Below, one piece after another: positions 32,701 to 44,747 of a stretch of DNA of 64,000 bases. The stretch's first letter is position 1. The number at the start of each line of letters is the position of its first letter. Source of the stretch: Gonapodya prolifera JEL478 (Eukaryota > Monoblepharomycota > Monoblepharidomycetes > Monoblepharidales > Gonapodyaceae); the NCBI GenBank assembly GCA_001574975.1, contig KQ965739.1, positions 322,966 to 386,965 of the forward strand, written 5' to 3'. Made by a program: the position numbers and the translations under genes. Under the pieces are notes generated by a model, which was not told the origin of the DNA, ran no database searches, and was given only the letters and a program-made list of their open reading frames with translations.

Positions 32701-34233
32701 AGGCCCCAAAGTACGCGCCGCTACCGCCACGCATTCTCGCGCTGCAGTGGACACACGAGATCGTGTGTCTCGCAGGGCATGAAGCAGGTCCGCAAGTAAA
32801 CTGGGAAGGTCAATGGTTCGAGGAGGAAAGGTCAAAAGCGCAGTGCAGGCCATGTTCACTAATCCTTCCCGCAAACGTGGATTATCAGCAGTAGAAAGAG
32901 GGAAACGGGATGAAGGCTCTGGCGGTGGTGTATGTCTTGCGGAAACCGATGCTATTGATGTTGGGGTCTCCGGCCTGTGACTCGTCGAACACGATGCGCG
33001 GGTTGTCGTCGCCATGCTCCTAAGAGGTCGCAAGCTAAGAGGCCCATCCAGTGTGGACGCAGCATTGTATGGAGAAAGGAGTTGCATACAACATGCAACG
33101 ACCTCCTTCGCTCCACAGTGATGCATTAAGCCCACAATACAACGCGCCGTTGTCTGCCGTATGACAGCTTTTGGGTCGCCCAAAGTGACTGTGAGAGTTT
33201 CAACGACGCCAGGTAGGTTATAATTGACAGCATCAGACGGGAGACGCGGAAGCAAGTCACGGAGAACATGAAGAGCCGTAAGAGCAATTTTGAAATTTTG
33301 GTCCCGAATAAGAGTTTGAGAGAATTGTAGGAAGTCGGGAAGGGTTGACACAAGCACTTCGGGATCCGCGAGAGCCGTTGCGTGGCGATGGAGCGACTCG
33401 ACTGCGGATGCCCGAACTTTCCACGAATAGGTATCCGAGAGGTCATCAAGGAGTTTCCACGGAAGAAAGCCGAAAGCTAACGTCATTCTTCCTTGGCGTT
33501 GAAGGTAGGATGACCAAGTGAAGTTCTGACAAAGAGGTGCATCGGTGCTACTGCCTGGTCTCGCCATTCTTCCCAACGGGGTAGGCGAGCGAACGGGTGG
33601 CTCAGTACGTGATGGTTCTGGGGGAATGGGTGATGGGTTGCTGAGAGAAGGAATCTTGGAATGGTGTCCCTTTGGTGTCCCAAAAGAGGAGCGGGGGGAA
33701 AGAATTGACGGGCTCACTGTCGAAGTCGAGTTGGAAGAATTGTCACTCAAAACCTTTGGCGAGTGCGGAATAGGTGGTAATGGCAGTGAAGGTGTGTGTA
33801 AGCCGCGACTGGATGAAGTGTTCCCGACTTCCTCTGAAGGTACCATCAGGGAGATTTGTTCTGATGGAAATGTCCCGGAAGGACTTTGATACTCTGGAAA
33901 GGAATCGCTTCCACATTCAGAATGGTCGCCGCCATCTTCCACGGTGGTGCTCTTGAGGGGAGTCTGTGCAGTCCGTCCAGATCCTGCATGTGGCCCAGGT
34001 TGAACGCCCCCATTCTCAATCTCGACACGGGCCTCATCACTATTCTCAAAGCTCGAGGTTCCAGTCCGCTCACTACGTGTATCGGTGCTTTCGTTTGAAC
34101 AAGTGTCGCCATCGTCGTCACTCGACGCGGTTTCCTGTTCCGTGCCATCGGAGGATTCCTCGTCAGAACAGGCGAAACTCTCCTCAATTGCCTCATCGTC
34201 TGCGTCTTCCGGGGAAGCAGGGGAAGCCGCCAT
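29769..34233 (-). CDS. TOGARAM/crescerin-like TOG-array protein
   Basis: A 34233-30751 open stretch of about 1,150 residues is followed by four small exons down to TAA at 29769. TOG domains bind tubulin; the TOGARAM (crescerin/CHE-12) family regulates microtubules in cilia. An acidic, disordered head (about residues 1-235) is followed by a TOG domain (QNFTWSSYLQRQ, then WKLLDDLSDTYSWKVRASAV and LIRDQNFKIALTALHVLRDL). A long Ser/Pro linker leads to a second TOG block from about residue 905: DWDFKCRALEAISAVLRDHP, SNLRSTVSKCAIAVVAEMF, KSMDAELEVVVGALLKKVGE, ATPSRAVAALC. This order and wording is close to the C-terminal TOG of TOGARAM1 as I know it. The small exons add another TOG (TRFEAIPSLVDTVERHG, KVALAALQAVAKVTPALK) and end with VEGLVAGGWPEVAGKVKGLL. 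CLASP is the main alternative, but the RAVVS-like and KKSMD-like phrases favour TOGARAM. Confidence 0.78.
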
Positions 34234-34313
34234 CGCCCGAAAAGCGTCAGAGGGGATTCAAGGACTTTGATTCATTTCTATTTTATGTAAGCTTAGTTTG
34301 AGTATCTCTCCCA
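34234..34313. promoter_or_regulatory. 80-bp divergent promoter, TOGARAM-like / VPS36
   Basis: Only 80 bases lie between the two start codons, which point away from each other, so the genes must share or overlap promoters. The stretch is AT-rich near 34271-34300. No specific factor site was recognised. Confidence 0.55.
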
Positions 34314-36380
34314 ATGGAAAACTTTGTCCCTCTGGAGGTCACAGAGGCTCGTCGCCCACGTTATCTCCCAGATGAGCGCGTATTACGTGAAGTACCGTGT
34401 ATTGCAATATTTGACGGGTGAGACTACGATGCTATGTCGTTTCATATTTCAACAAATGTCACATTTTCTAGAACCGAAAAGCCTCAAGAGCTCTCCTCTG
34501 GCACCGCTTACGTTACAAACTTGCGAATCCTTTGGATTTCCGACTCGAATCCCCCTTCCAGCAGATATCATGCCCTCGCCCTTGACCTCGCACACATTCG
34601 GTCATTCGATAAAGGAGGCAATCGATTGAGGAAAATCACTTCGTCCCCTCGTATAAGAATCTACTTTCCTGGTGGAAAGAGTCGGGAAATGATCGCTACA
34701 CCGATGCCACGCCTGGACCCCGTTCTCACTCCCTCCCCACCAACGCAGAAGTGGGTCTGCGAAATATGCGGACATGACGAAAACACGTCGATGAATCCGC
34801 AAGTTTGCGACATATGTGGGGTTGAACGTGATGTCGAATCAACCCAAATTTCAATCATGGTTACAGTGGAACCGGAGGAAGAGGACGACGTTCCAAATAG
34901 CCTACATAAACAGTGCCCACAGTGCTCATATCTCAACTCTCCAGCAGCAGACGTGTGTGAGATGTGTTCAACACGCTTACTGAGCCCACAAGGACGCCCA
35001 AAATCTCCATCCGTGACTCGCCTTGCGCTTGCAGGGCCGTCAGCATCCGATGGCCCACAGTTTCGACAAGGGTACCCTCTTTCTTCGGCGCCCACTCCGA
35101 CGAACAGTGTCAATGGACCCCTCCTTGCTCAAAGTTCTAAACCCTTGCCCGAACCCCCAACGTCATTCATACAGCTCGCATTCCGTGCTCCTCCAAATTC
35201 AGGCACCTACCTAAATATTCAACAACAAACACTTCGGGATGACTTTCTCGCTCGATTGTCGAGTGCAGTTGCTGGAAGAGCATGGGAGGTCCGTGAGAAG
35301 GCCGAAAGAGCACGAAGGGGGGCGGAAGAAAAGCGACGTCGAGAAGAAGACGAGCGGCGACATGCGTCGGAGGCTGCATTGGCTCGGAGTGCTGGCATAA
35401 GTTAGCGTTTCCCGTTTCAATGAACAATTCTGTTCGGTAACACCACAATCATCAATCATCCACAGGCCATTTAGTCGCTCGGCACGAGCAACGTGTTTCT
35501 GATATCCAATTTCTCCTCACTGGGGCGTTCTCGGGTGATTTGGAAGCTTTGATAGGACAGGCTAAAGATATTGTTGAGAAGGCGAGGCAAATCACACACC
35601 GTCTTACTGAGGCGGATTCGTCACAGGGCGGGGGACAAGAAGGAGAAACATTTCGAAGCTATCTTGCTGAGTTGGGCGTTGTCAGTATCGAGAGTCCTGT
35701 CACCAAGTGAGCACCAACATTTTCATTTTTGATGGGCGTTATTTGCAAAATCAATATCTCAACATGTATCTTTCATAAGGGAGACCGCAGGAACTCAGTA
35801 TCACGCCCAACTTGCGCGGGAAGTTTCAGACACTCTTGACCATATCTTCCGCACCTCTCCAAGCAAACCCTATACCTCCATGGCAACGGGGACCACTCGA
35901 GCACCCCCCTCCATGCTTCCCCTTACTGAAGTGTACACTCTAATTACCCGCGCCCGCGCCAACAACCTCGTATCCCCGGATGATCTCGCAAAGTCGTGCA
36001 CGCTGATGGATGGCATGGGACTACCTTACATCATGAGGAAATTTCGATCTGGGCTCCTGTGTCTCTGCGAAAGAGGGTTAAATGATGATCAGATTGCAGC
36101 AAGAGTGGCGAGGGTTTGCAAAGAATTCACGGACGACAGCTTGCGTACAAGCGGCGATCGTGGTCTCCACTTTACAGGGACGATCAGAAGTGGACCATAC
36201 GGTGTAGGACCGACCGTTGTGCAAATTGCTCAAGCATGTGACGTAAGTGTCCTTCTTGCGACTGACTGGGTTGATGTGTCAGAAGGACGAGGAGTCGTGG
36301 TGAGGGATGAATCATGGGATGGTACAAGGTATTTTTTGAACGTGTTCCCTCGTTCCTTGTGGGCGCGCCAGCAAGTATAG
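34314..36380 (+). CDS. VPS36: ESCRT-II subunit VPS36
   Basis: Four exons (34314-34417, 34472-35400, 35466-35706, 35780-36380) give 1,875 nt and 624 residues in phase. Vps36 brings ubiquitinated cargo and phosphoinositides to ESCRT-II on endosomes. The N-terminal GLUE domain begins with the first exon and LRILWISDSNPPSSRYHALA and is interrupted by two NZF zinc fingers, as in budding-yeast Vps36: W-V-C-E-I-C-G...Q-V-C-D-I-C-G near residues 135-160 and Q-C-P-Q-C-S-Y...V-C-E-M-C near 198-218. The GLUE strand/helix resumes at PTSFIQLAFRAPPNSGTYL. The EAP30 winged-helix part fills the last exons (TEVYTLITRARANNLVSPDD, YIMRKFRSGLLCLCERGLND, VVQIAQACDVSVLLATDWVD). The stop is 74 bp from the convergent helicase stop. 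Confidence 0.93.
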
Positions 36381-36454
36381 AATGACAACCTTATCGGTAT
36401 CAGTAATATTCATTAAATTGTCATGTGCAATGAAAATGCAATCTAAGACTCTGA

Positions 36455-39400
36455 TTAATTTGTGTTCTCCGACGCCTTCAGAGTTCGTAATGTGGGTCTC
36501 GTCCCCAGTCTCCTTGGTCGATTTTGAGAATCAGAAAAGGTATAGACTGCCTTCATTGGAGGTGTTCGAGGAGTACTGGAGGGTCTTGTATGAGAACGTG
36601 GCGGAGACCTATGACTTCGTGCTTGCGACGGGATTGCCTGATAACTGGGATCCACATTGAGACCAAGATGTGCGGCATCGTACGACAAGGCGTTCCGTCT
36701 ATTTTGAGCATTTGGGGCTGCACTCGGAGAATGCAAGTTTTCAGACACTGACAGGTTCTGAGACTTAATTCTTGAAAAGGAAAAGGGAGACCGAATTTGC
36801 AAATCTGGCAATGGGAGTGGTGCTCCCAGTATGTCCTGTTCCGTATTGCCAAACGTGAGTGAGGTCCTCTTCCCGGGGCTCCACATCAATGGGGGAGGCG
36901 ACTCCCGTTTGGAACCAGAACTGACTTTTTTGGAGTCGTCTTCGTCATCGGTGATTTCATCCTCCTTCTCACCGTTTCGACAAAAGATCGGAAACAAATC
37001 TGTGATCCGACGCTGACCATCAGAAACTTTGCCCTTCTTGCTTTTTTTGGATGGTACTGGAATGACTCGGGAGATAGAATCTTCAATTCTATCTCGCTTT
37101 TGTCCTCGAGCTGAAAAGACCTCAACGTTGCTGCTCTTAACACTTTTTGCGCCGACAAACCCTCCATGCAACGCTATCAGAACCTCGGGCTCAAGCTCTT
37201 TCCGTTCGGGCTTCTCAGATATTTCCTCCTCTTCCGCGCGACGGGCCTCCTCAGGCAAATACTCGCCATCCAGACCAACCTTGTCAGGGACTTGGCGCCC
37301 CAACAATTTCCCAAACAAAATCCAATCTTCGCGTCTAAGTCGGAGATGTTTCCTCTCAATATAACAGTCCTTGGGTATCTGACGCAAGAACCGGGACATC
37401 TGAGAAGCCCCGACTCCGTGCTTCCTGTGCCATGTCATTTCGAGAATCATAGCAGCACGAGTGAGACCGACATAAAGAGTTCGCCGTTCTTCAGCAAGCC
37501 GAGCCGGGGTAAGCTCTGAGTGTCCATGAATGGACGATGGCATCTCAGAGTCCTCAAGCCCAATAGCAAAGACGACTGGCCATTCTAGCCCCTTAGAAGA
37601 GTGTAGCGTTGCGAGGGTGACAAGCTTCCAAATAAAATCATGAAAATAATTCAGAAGTCAAGCGCTTGGGTCAACAAAATCCGCTCACATCTCCAGATCC
37701 ACGACCGACTCCGGAGCCCATAGTTGCCATGTCCAAAAATCGCCTCACGATTTCGTGATCTCCCCCTTCGTTCGCCCTTGCATCAAAAGCGCCACCCATA
37801 TCGATCAGGTCGTGGACAACTTGCAAGCGTCGGCGCTCTTCATGAGGCTTGTCAGAATGCTCTCGATGAATGAAGGCATCCATATCCAAAACCTCAGAAA
37901 CGACCGCCAGGGTGGGAGAAATGGCTTTCGTCTGTAGTAACGATCATCACAGTCAACACTGCGGGTATTCCAGAGCTATTTTTGCCACCCACTCGTTCGA
38001 ACTCTTCACGAGCTGAATCAACCACTCTGAGAAGAGCACGGAGGTCACCCACAAGTTGACTTATTGCCTTTTTCGCTACAGCATCCCGTGCGGCATTCAA
38101 CAGTCCCAGCTTTCGCTGACCCGCATATGTGATCAGTGCATTGATGGATTTCCTCGGGGGTCGACGTTTTGATCCTGAGGGTCGCTCATACTCCTTCCAT
38201 GAAATGTGATGGACGAGGTTCACACTGTGGTAGAATGCAAACTGCTGAGTGTCGAGGAAGAAATAGCAGACGGGCCCACACAAACCATCGCTGCATTGCC
38301 ATTCGCTCCACGGCACCATCCACTCCAATCACCAAAGAAAAGAATGCGAGCATGTCCTTTGGAGAGAGTTAGGCATTTCCCTGTTGAGATCACATCAGAA
38401 TGAAACTGGCGACATACCTTTGCCTCCTTCTTATCAATGACGCTGCTTCCCGCAGCCACTTTGTACGGTATTCCCAAAGAGAGAAGTGCTCTCTCAACTG
38501 GATCTCGTTGGACATTGCGACGAGCCAGAACGGCGATATCGCCATATTTCAGCATGCCGTGCGATGCGCGAATGAGGCGGTCTATTTCTTGTGCAACAAA
38601 ATTCGCTTCCGCGATGTCAGTGGGGAATGAGAGGAGTAGAGGGAGTGGCCCACGACCGTGTACAGTTGAAAAAGATGGAGGAGACGGCCGACTGAGGTCT
38701 TGTCATAACTTGGTTAGATGAGTGAAAAGAAATGTCCCCACAGTAAGGTCAAGTACCTTGAGCGATAAGGTGTTTGCACACATTGGTGATGCTCTCGGTC
38801 GATCGATACGTCGTGTCCAGCGCCACGAAACCACAGCCAGGGAAATCATTCATCAGTTTTCGAGCATTTGTGGCATCTGCTTGTCGCCAACCATATATAG
38901 ATTGGTCTGAGTCACCACTGTTGGAGGTGTGAGCGATACATAAACTTGTGAAGACACCGTAACTTGGGAGATTATTCAAACTCACACAACTGTGAGCATG
39001 CAGTCCTTCGCCATAGCATTGATAAGAGCGTACTGCAGGCCACTGGTATCCTGAAATTCGTCGACAAATACATGGCGAATGTGCTCTACTGTTTCAGGAT
39101 GGTCGCGATAAAGCTTTAATCCATACTAACGAGACCCTCGCATCATCAACTATACTCGCAAAATGTACAATGCGTTACTCACCAGGAGAAGGTCATCAAA
39201 ATCGACAAGATTATCCGATTTGAGACTTGAATTACGTGTCAGAGGGCGGAGTCGTCAATTGTCATCACTATATCTACATACCGGTTCTGATAGGCACCAT
39301 AGACAACGGCAACTTGGCCAGCCATGGGCAGATGACTTGGGCTCAATATTTCTGCCGCCTTTCCCACCAAATACTCTGGGGGCACCTGAAGCGATTTGGC

Positions 39401-39960
39401 TTTTGATATTGCGGTCACAAGTTGGCGCCGCGGAAGCTGACAGTCGAAACGAGAGGCGCTCTCGGTGACATAATGCTCTGTTGCCACCGGGTTTAAAATT
39501 AGATGCGGCAGAAGTGTATGCGATGAACACCTACCAGCGTCGTCTGCGTCTAAAATGGCAAAGTTGGGCCGGAGACCGACACGATCAGGATATCTCCGAA
39601 GAAATCGAAGGCAGACAGAATGGAAAGTTCCTAGAAAATGTTCACTTTCGGTTTCTTCAGCAATTGGACAACGTGCAACAAACCGGCAGTGACACCCTTT
39701 CCTCCGTCACCCAACACTGAAACTAGTCTCTCCTGTAATTCCTCTGCCGCCTTGTTTGTAAAAGTCATGGCGATGACTGCATCGGGTTGAACACCCATGG
39801 TTAGTTGGTGCGCGATCCTGGCCGTAAGCGTCCGTGTTTTCCCAGCGCCTGGCCCGGCCTGAATTAGGAGAGCAGTGGAATGCGAAAACAAGACTGCATC
39901 ACGTTGTTTGGAGTTGAGATTGGCGAGAAGAGCAGCTCTGATAGGAGGATCGTTCTTCAT
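36455..39960 (-). CDS. UvrD-family (Srs2-like) DNA helicase
   Basis: Many short exons from ATG at 39960. SF1A helicases of this type strip Rad51 and unwind recombination intermediates. Motifs in order: Q-motif region LNSKQRDAVL, Walker A AGPGAGKTRTLTAR (motif I), AMTFTNKAAEELQERL (Ia), TFHSVCLRFLRRY, FVDEFQDTSGLQYALI (II), GDSDQSIYGWRQADATN (III), TYRSTESI (IV), HSSKGLEWPVVFAIGLED (V) and ERRTLYVGLTRAAMI (VI, near 37470). A long basic, Ser/Pro-rich tail follows. It contains QRRITDLFPIF (Q codon at 37013-37015), which resembles a PCNA-interacting box with Leu in place of the first aromatic residue. A long C-terminal tail with PCNA contact is a feature of yeast Srs2, though a PcrA/UvrD-like family member is also possible. 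The 3' end is 74 bp from VPS36. Confidence 0.88.
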
Positions 39961-40566
39961 CGCCGCGACTGGGCTATTGTAATGAAGTCAACGGATCAAG
40001 TCACAAGAGGGGGCGATCATGTGATCCTTAAGAGAATATCATCAAAAGGTGCCCGATCGATTGCACAGCAGTTGTTCGCGTGATGGAGGTGAGCCCCCCT
40101 CCCCTGACCGACTTCCTACAGTAAAACTTTTCTATATGTGATCACCTTTAAACTCCACTCCTTCCTCCGTCGCTTCCTTCTCTCCCACCTCTTGCTTGTC
40201 CTCTGTTTTCCTCGCGCACTGGCACGGGTTGCAGACGTCACACACCGTTTCACCGTTATTGACACACAGTGCTACAAGTTCGACTGGACGTTAAAGACCT
40301 GGTGTGCATGCTTAACCGAGGATGAGCGCAGTCACCCATCTCAGCGACCGACCCATTGTGCTCTTTCCACTTGTCCGGTCGTCAACTTCCGTTACACCAA
40401 GCCAGTGAAGTGATATCTTCGCGAATGATCAATTGTGGAGCTAAGAATTATTGTGGTTCCTGGTCTTGGGGCTGCTGGACGGAGATCCGTTGTGGAGGGA
40501 AATCGTTTTCGGCTCGGCTCAAATCCAGTTCGCAGACGGATCCACTGTTCGACCCACCCTCAAGGA
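39961..40566. other. Divergent intergenic region
   Basis: About 600 bases between the helicase start (minus) and the TRAF7-like start (plus). It holds the two promoters and 5' UTRs. A frame from 40435 runs into the TRAF7-like gene but lacks an ATG before 40567, so I treat it as untranslated. No RNA gene was seen. Confidence 0.45.
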
Positions 40567-43044
40567 ATGACTTCTCAGTCCGCCGTTTTGGCGTCCCCGT
40601 CCGCGCCATCATATAGACGGTCATCGTCGTTTCCATCACCGATGGATAGTGGCTACCCCCTCCTTCAAAACGCACGGAACCCGCCAAATCCCCCATCCCA
40701 ACCGCCAGTTCCCGTTTCTCACGCAGTTCCAGCATCCGCTCCCAGAAACATCAACACACTCGCACCTGCATCCCCACGGACGTCAGGCCGCCCTCCTCCT
40801 ACTGTTGGTTCATTCCCTGGCCATGAGCTGACACACGACATCCAGTTTCTGACTAAACCGTCAACATCTTTGTATTGCCCAATGTCAGTTTTTGCCATCG
40901 CTACGAGCGATCCCAAATTTGTGCGAGCTTATTAAAGTTCATCTTAACTGACTACTTGCAACACTCTCACACTCCTTCATTCCGTAATTCAATCTGCCTT
41001 TGCGTGAAACGACTGCCGCGAATCACAGCTGCCATGACCTCCTGACAGATCCCGTCATAACATCACAATGCAACCATTCATTCTGTGCGGCCTGCATTCA
41101 ACGCGCGTTGGAAGTGGATTCTACCTGTCCACTCTGCCGATGCCGGACGCGAAATGACGGTAAGTATAGCTCGAGGCCAATCAATAAAACGGGACATTGA
41201 GTCCATATGTGTTTCTTTGGGAGGGGGTTGCTGTCAGATAATGTCGAAGCTGACTCGCATTCCACTTGAAAGACCTTCATCCGAACTTAGCTCTCGCGGG
41301 CCTCATCCTGGAGCTCCCAGTTTATTGCCCTCATCGCCGGCTCGGCTGCACCGAGGTAGTCCGCCTGGAGAGCTTACGAAGTCATTCCGTGGGGTGTGGA
41401 TTTCGTCCTGCACAATGTGTCAACAGAATCTGGGGCTGTGAATTCCAGGGCACGTATATGGCTGCGTACTCTATGTGGACGGGGCATTTATGCTGGTTTT
41501 AAACAAGCAGGCACCCTGTCGGAAGCCAACAACCATCTGCACCAATGTCCTTTCGAGAAGATAAAGCCGTACATCGAACAGTCCGAACGGCGGTTTCGTG
41601 AACTCGAAGCACGTGTATTAGAACTGGAGCGAGAGCGAAAAGCCTGGGTGGACGCAGACAAAGGGAAGCCGACACAGTTATCGCCAAGGCAAGAATCTCC
41701 CGTCGTTGCGAACGGCGATTCCTTCCATGGACAAAATGGAAGTTCATCTGGGGAAGAAAGAGAGAACTTTAGTGTGAGTGAATCAATAATCGCTACACGT
41801 CGGTTTGCAAATCATGAAATGACGTCCGCAATCTACAAGACATGGCCACAGGGCGACATACAGTGCCGACGTACAAGTGAGCTCTGGATCGATAGAATCC
41901 TACAGCGCGAGCCACTCATACCTCCTCATCCCTTATATTTCAGTTTCGGACCACCGTGCAGGTGTTACATCGCTTGCGTACACACCCGGCGTCCTCTACT
42001 CAGGCGCCTATGACGGCACAACAAAAGTGTTTGACGCTGAGTCGGGGGCCCTTATTCGGTCGTTCCGTGGCCACAGGATGTCCGTATGGGCACTTGCCGT
42101 GGAGCAAGGGGCAGAGAGATTCTTTTCAGCTGGTAGCGACGGTACGATAAAAGTGTGGGACATGTCAGACGGTGAAATTCACGTTGAAGATGGATGGGAA
42201 GAAGGCGCAGCGGCTGCTATGAGTGCTTCGGCCATGGAAGGTGTCGGGGAGGGCTGCGTTCGCACCCTGCGGGAGCATGAAGGAAAGGTTTACAGCTTGG
42301 TGGTAATGGAAGATCGACTGTATAGTGCAAGTTCTGACAAAACAATCAAGGTGAGGATAATAAGGCGTTCGAGTGAGGGTGCTGTTCACGAACTGCTTCA
42401 ATTTCTCGCAGGTGTGGAACTTACGGGACCTTACTTGCATTGCAACACTTTCAGGCCATACTGATGGAGTCAATTCTCTCATTCCACTCGGCCGTGACCG
42501 GATTGCCTCGGCTGCATCTGACAAAACTGTACGCGTGTGGGATTTGGCCACTTCCCGTGTGATCCACACCCTTGACGACAGCGACTCAGAAATTCTGTCG
42601 GTTGCTTGGTCGGGGTCATCTCAGGGCAGCCCGAATGGTATGCTCTTCGCCAGCACTTATGATGCCAACATTGTGGCGTACGCTGGCGACCAGGGGTATC
42701 GCAAGATTGGAACGATGCAAGGTCACAACTGGGAGGTGTGGCAGTTGCAGTACTCAATGGGAGTCTTGTTCAGCGGGAGCTTTGATCACACTATCAAGGT
42801 GAGGGTGATTTCTCCTGAAGCGAGAAGCAATTATTCACGTTTTCATCTATACCAAGCGATGGGATCCCCGAATGTTTCAGTGCACTCATACATTACGTGG
42901 TCACAAAGGTTTTGTCCACGCTCTTGCATTGGGAAACGATAATTTAATTTCCGGATGCGCTGACAGAACTGTGAAGGTCAGTTGAAACGTTTGTACAGAA
43001 TTACTCCCATATTCTGACATTGATTTGAGCAGATCTGGAGATGA
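40567..43044 (+). CDS. TRAF7-like RING / TRAF zinc finger / WD40 protein
   Basis: Nine exons (40567-40883, 41029-41159, 41273-41449, 41511-41773, 41852-41876, 41944-42350, 42412-42798, 42857-42976, 43033-43044) add up to 1,839 nt and 612 residues in phase. Animal TRAF7 is a RING E3 ligase with the same domain order. A disordered Ser/Pro head (about 95 residues) is followed by a RING finger (Y-C-P-I-C-H-D-L-L-T-D-P-V, then C-N-H-S-F-C, S-T-C-P-L-C), TRAF-type zinc fingers (YCPHRRLGCTE, GCGFRPAQCVNRIWGCEF, NNHLHQCPFEKIKPYIEQ), a coiled coil (FRELEARVLELERERKA), a Ser/Glu-rich linker and WD40 repeats to the end (VTSLAYTPGVLYSGAYDGTT, MSVWALAV, KVYSLVVMEDRLYSASSDKT, DRIASAASDKTVRVWDLATS, LISGCADRTVKIW). 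The intron 41450-41510 has GC-AG ends; exon 41852-41876 is 25 nt. Confidence 0.88.
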
Positions 43045-43186
43045 ATTGTAACAAAGCATAAATAGCAATGCATTTTATAATTATACTTTTACATCAGATG
43101 TCACCTGGCTGGCTGCTTGAGCGTAAGGAGGACCCGTTGAAGGACATGAACCTTTTAAACCAAAAAGGCCAAGCTGTGTGATTCCT

Positions 43187-44676
43187 ATGGTTGCCAATCG
43201 AAAAGAATCGCGGCAACCACCAATTATGGCTCGCCGATTAATCAGGATTGGAAGTTTCCTGGCAATCGCCATCATTGTCTTGCTGTACTGGTTCTGGCCT
43301 TGGTATTTGGATGAGACGTACATAGCTTCGCTACATGCACAGGATATTGATCCTTGGGCAGTTGAAAACTGGGAGAGGCTGAGAGGAACTGTCACTCCGA
43401 ATGTCTCAGCAGCTCTCATAATTCTAGCCATGGACAAAGACGTGGATGATGTAGTTGATACGATCAGCGTATTTAAGAATAGGTGAGTGGGTATGGCTCC
43501 CATTCTTACTCTGAATGGTGCCTGGTTTGACCTACAATGTTAGTCAACTTACATGGTGCTCTTTTTTCTCAGGTTTCTTGGGCGGGTTTCCAACCATTAC
43601 AGCTGGATTCTGTTTAATGATGGACATTTCTCGTCCGATTTTCGATCGAAAACATCCTCTGCGGCGTATCCTAACCGTGTTATATATGCCGATAACATCG
43701 CGGAAGCCACAGGCATTCTTCACCCAACGCATCAGAAATCAATCGAGCACCTGTATTGGGGCGTGCCTTCTTGGATTGACCAAGAGCTGATGAAGGCGAA
43801 ATGGGAAACCATGCCCCGCGAGCGAACGAATAGGCTTTCGTACAGGCATATGTGCAGGTTTCACTCTGGACTTGTCTACAAGCATCCTGCGCTGAAGGGG
43901 TTTGACTACGTCATGCGCCTCGACAGTGGGATGCTGATACACTGTGATGTTGACGATATGCTGGATCCGTTTGCAGAAATGGCCAGGGACAATGTTGCGT
44001 ATGGATTCGGGATTTCTATGACTGACGGAATGGTGAGCTCTCATTGTTCGGGTAGTGCGAACGGCATCACGTTTAAAATGCTATCAAAAGTGGTCCATTC
44101 CCACGCTTTGGTCGACAACCAAAGCGTTCATCGCACACTACAACTTTGTAAACCCCAATGATCCCATTCCCCGGGATAAGCGATTGCTTGACTTCATCTC
44201 GGATGATGGTGGGGAAACATTCAACACGTGTCACTTTTGGGACAACTTTGAGGTGGTCCGAGTGGAGTTTATGCAGAGACCTGAGGTTCAGGAGTACTTT
44301 GAGTGGCTAGATGTTGCTGGTGGATTCTTCTATGAGAGATGGGGCGACGGTACGTGCCAACGCAGATTGACGGCCATTCAAGTTGTTACACCAACTGCTC
44401 TCAGCGCCTGTTCATACCCTTTGCGTCGTCTTATTTGCACGCCATTCTGAAGTACGTCGGCTTGATCACATTGCTTATACACACCACCCCGAGACACAGT
44501 GCCCGCAAGACATTGTTACGGTGAGAGTCAAGGAGATTATAATTCGACGGTATGTCACTAATAATCTGGGATATTCTCGCGTGGGTGCTTAGTTTCAAAA
44601 GGGCAACTGCACTTGCAACCCCAAAAAGAGTTTCAACAAGTGGTGGACGTGTGGTCACCGATGGACCAACAATTGA
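43187..44676 (+). CDS. GT15 alpha-1,2-mannosyltransferase (KRE2/MNT1 family)
   Basis: GT15 enzymes add alpha-1,2-mannose to N- and O-glycans in the Golgi and are essentially fungal. The start gives a short basic tail, then one membrane anchor (IGSFLAIAIIVLLYWFWPWY), making a type II Golgi protein. The catalytic part begins with NVSAALIILAMDKDVDDVVD. Further conserved blocks are YSWILFNDGHFSSDF, HLYWGVPSWIDQELMKAKWE, CRFHSGLVYKHPALKGFDYV, MRLDSGMLIHCDVDDMLDPF (the position of the YWRVEP motif in yeast enzymes), HFWDNFEVVRVEF and LDVAGGFFYERWGD continuing to the Ala-Pro-Val-His block. The last exon (about 44599-44676) supplies the cysteine-containing tail NCTCNPKKSFNKWW to a TGA. It is followed 71 bp later by the cysteine synthase gene on the same strand. 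Confidence 0.9.
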
Positions 44677-44747
44677 CATAACGAATGACCTTACAATTAT
44701 GATGGTCTCTCTGACAATTTGTAAATATTACAGACGAGTTCCTGTTT

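Noticed and set aside
36382-36660. Plus-strand frame just after VPS36
   Set aside because: It lies antisense to the helicase C-terminal exon and has no ATG context or similarity.
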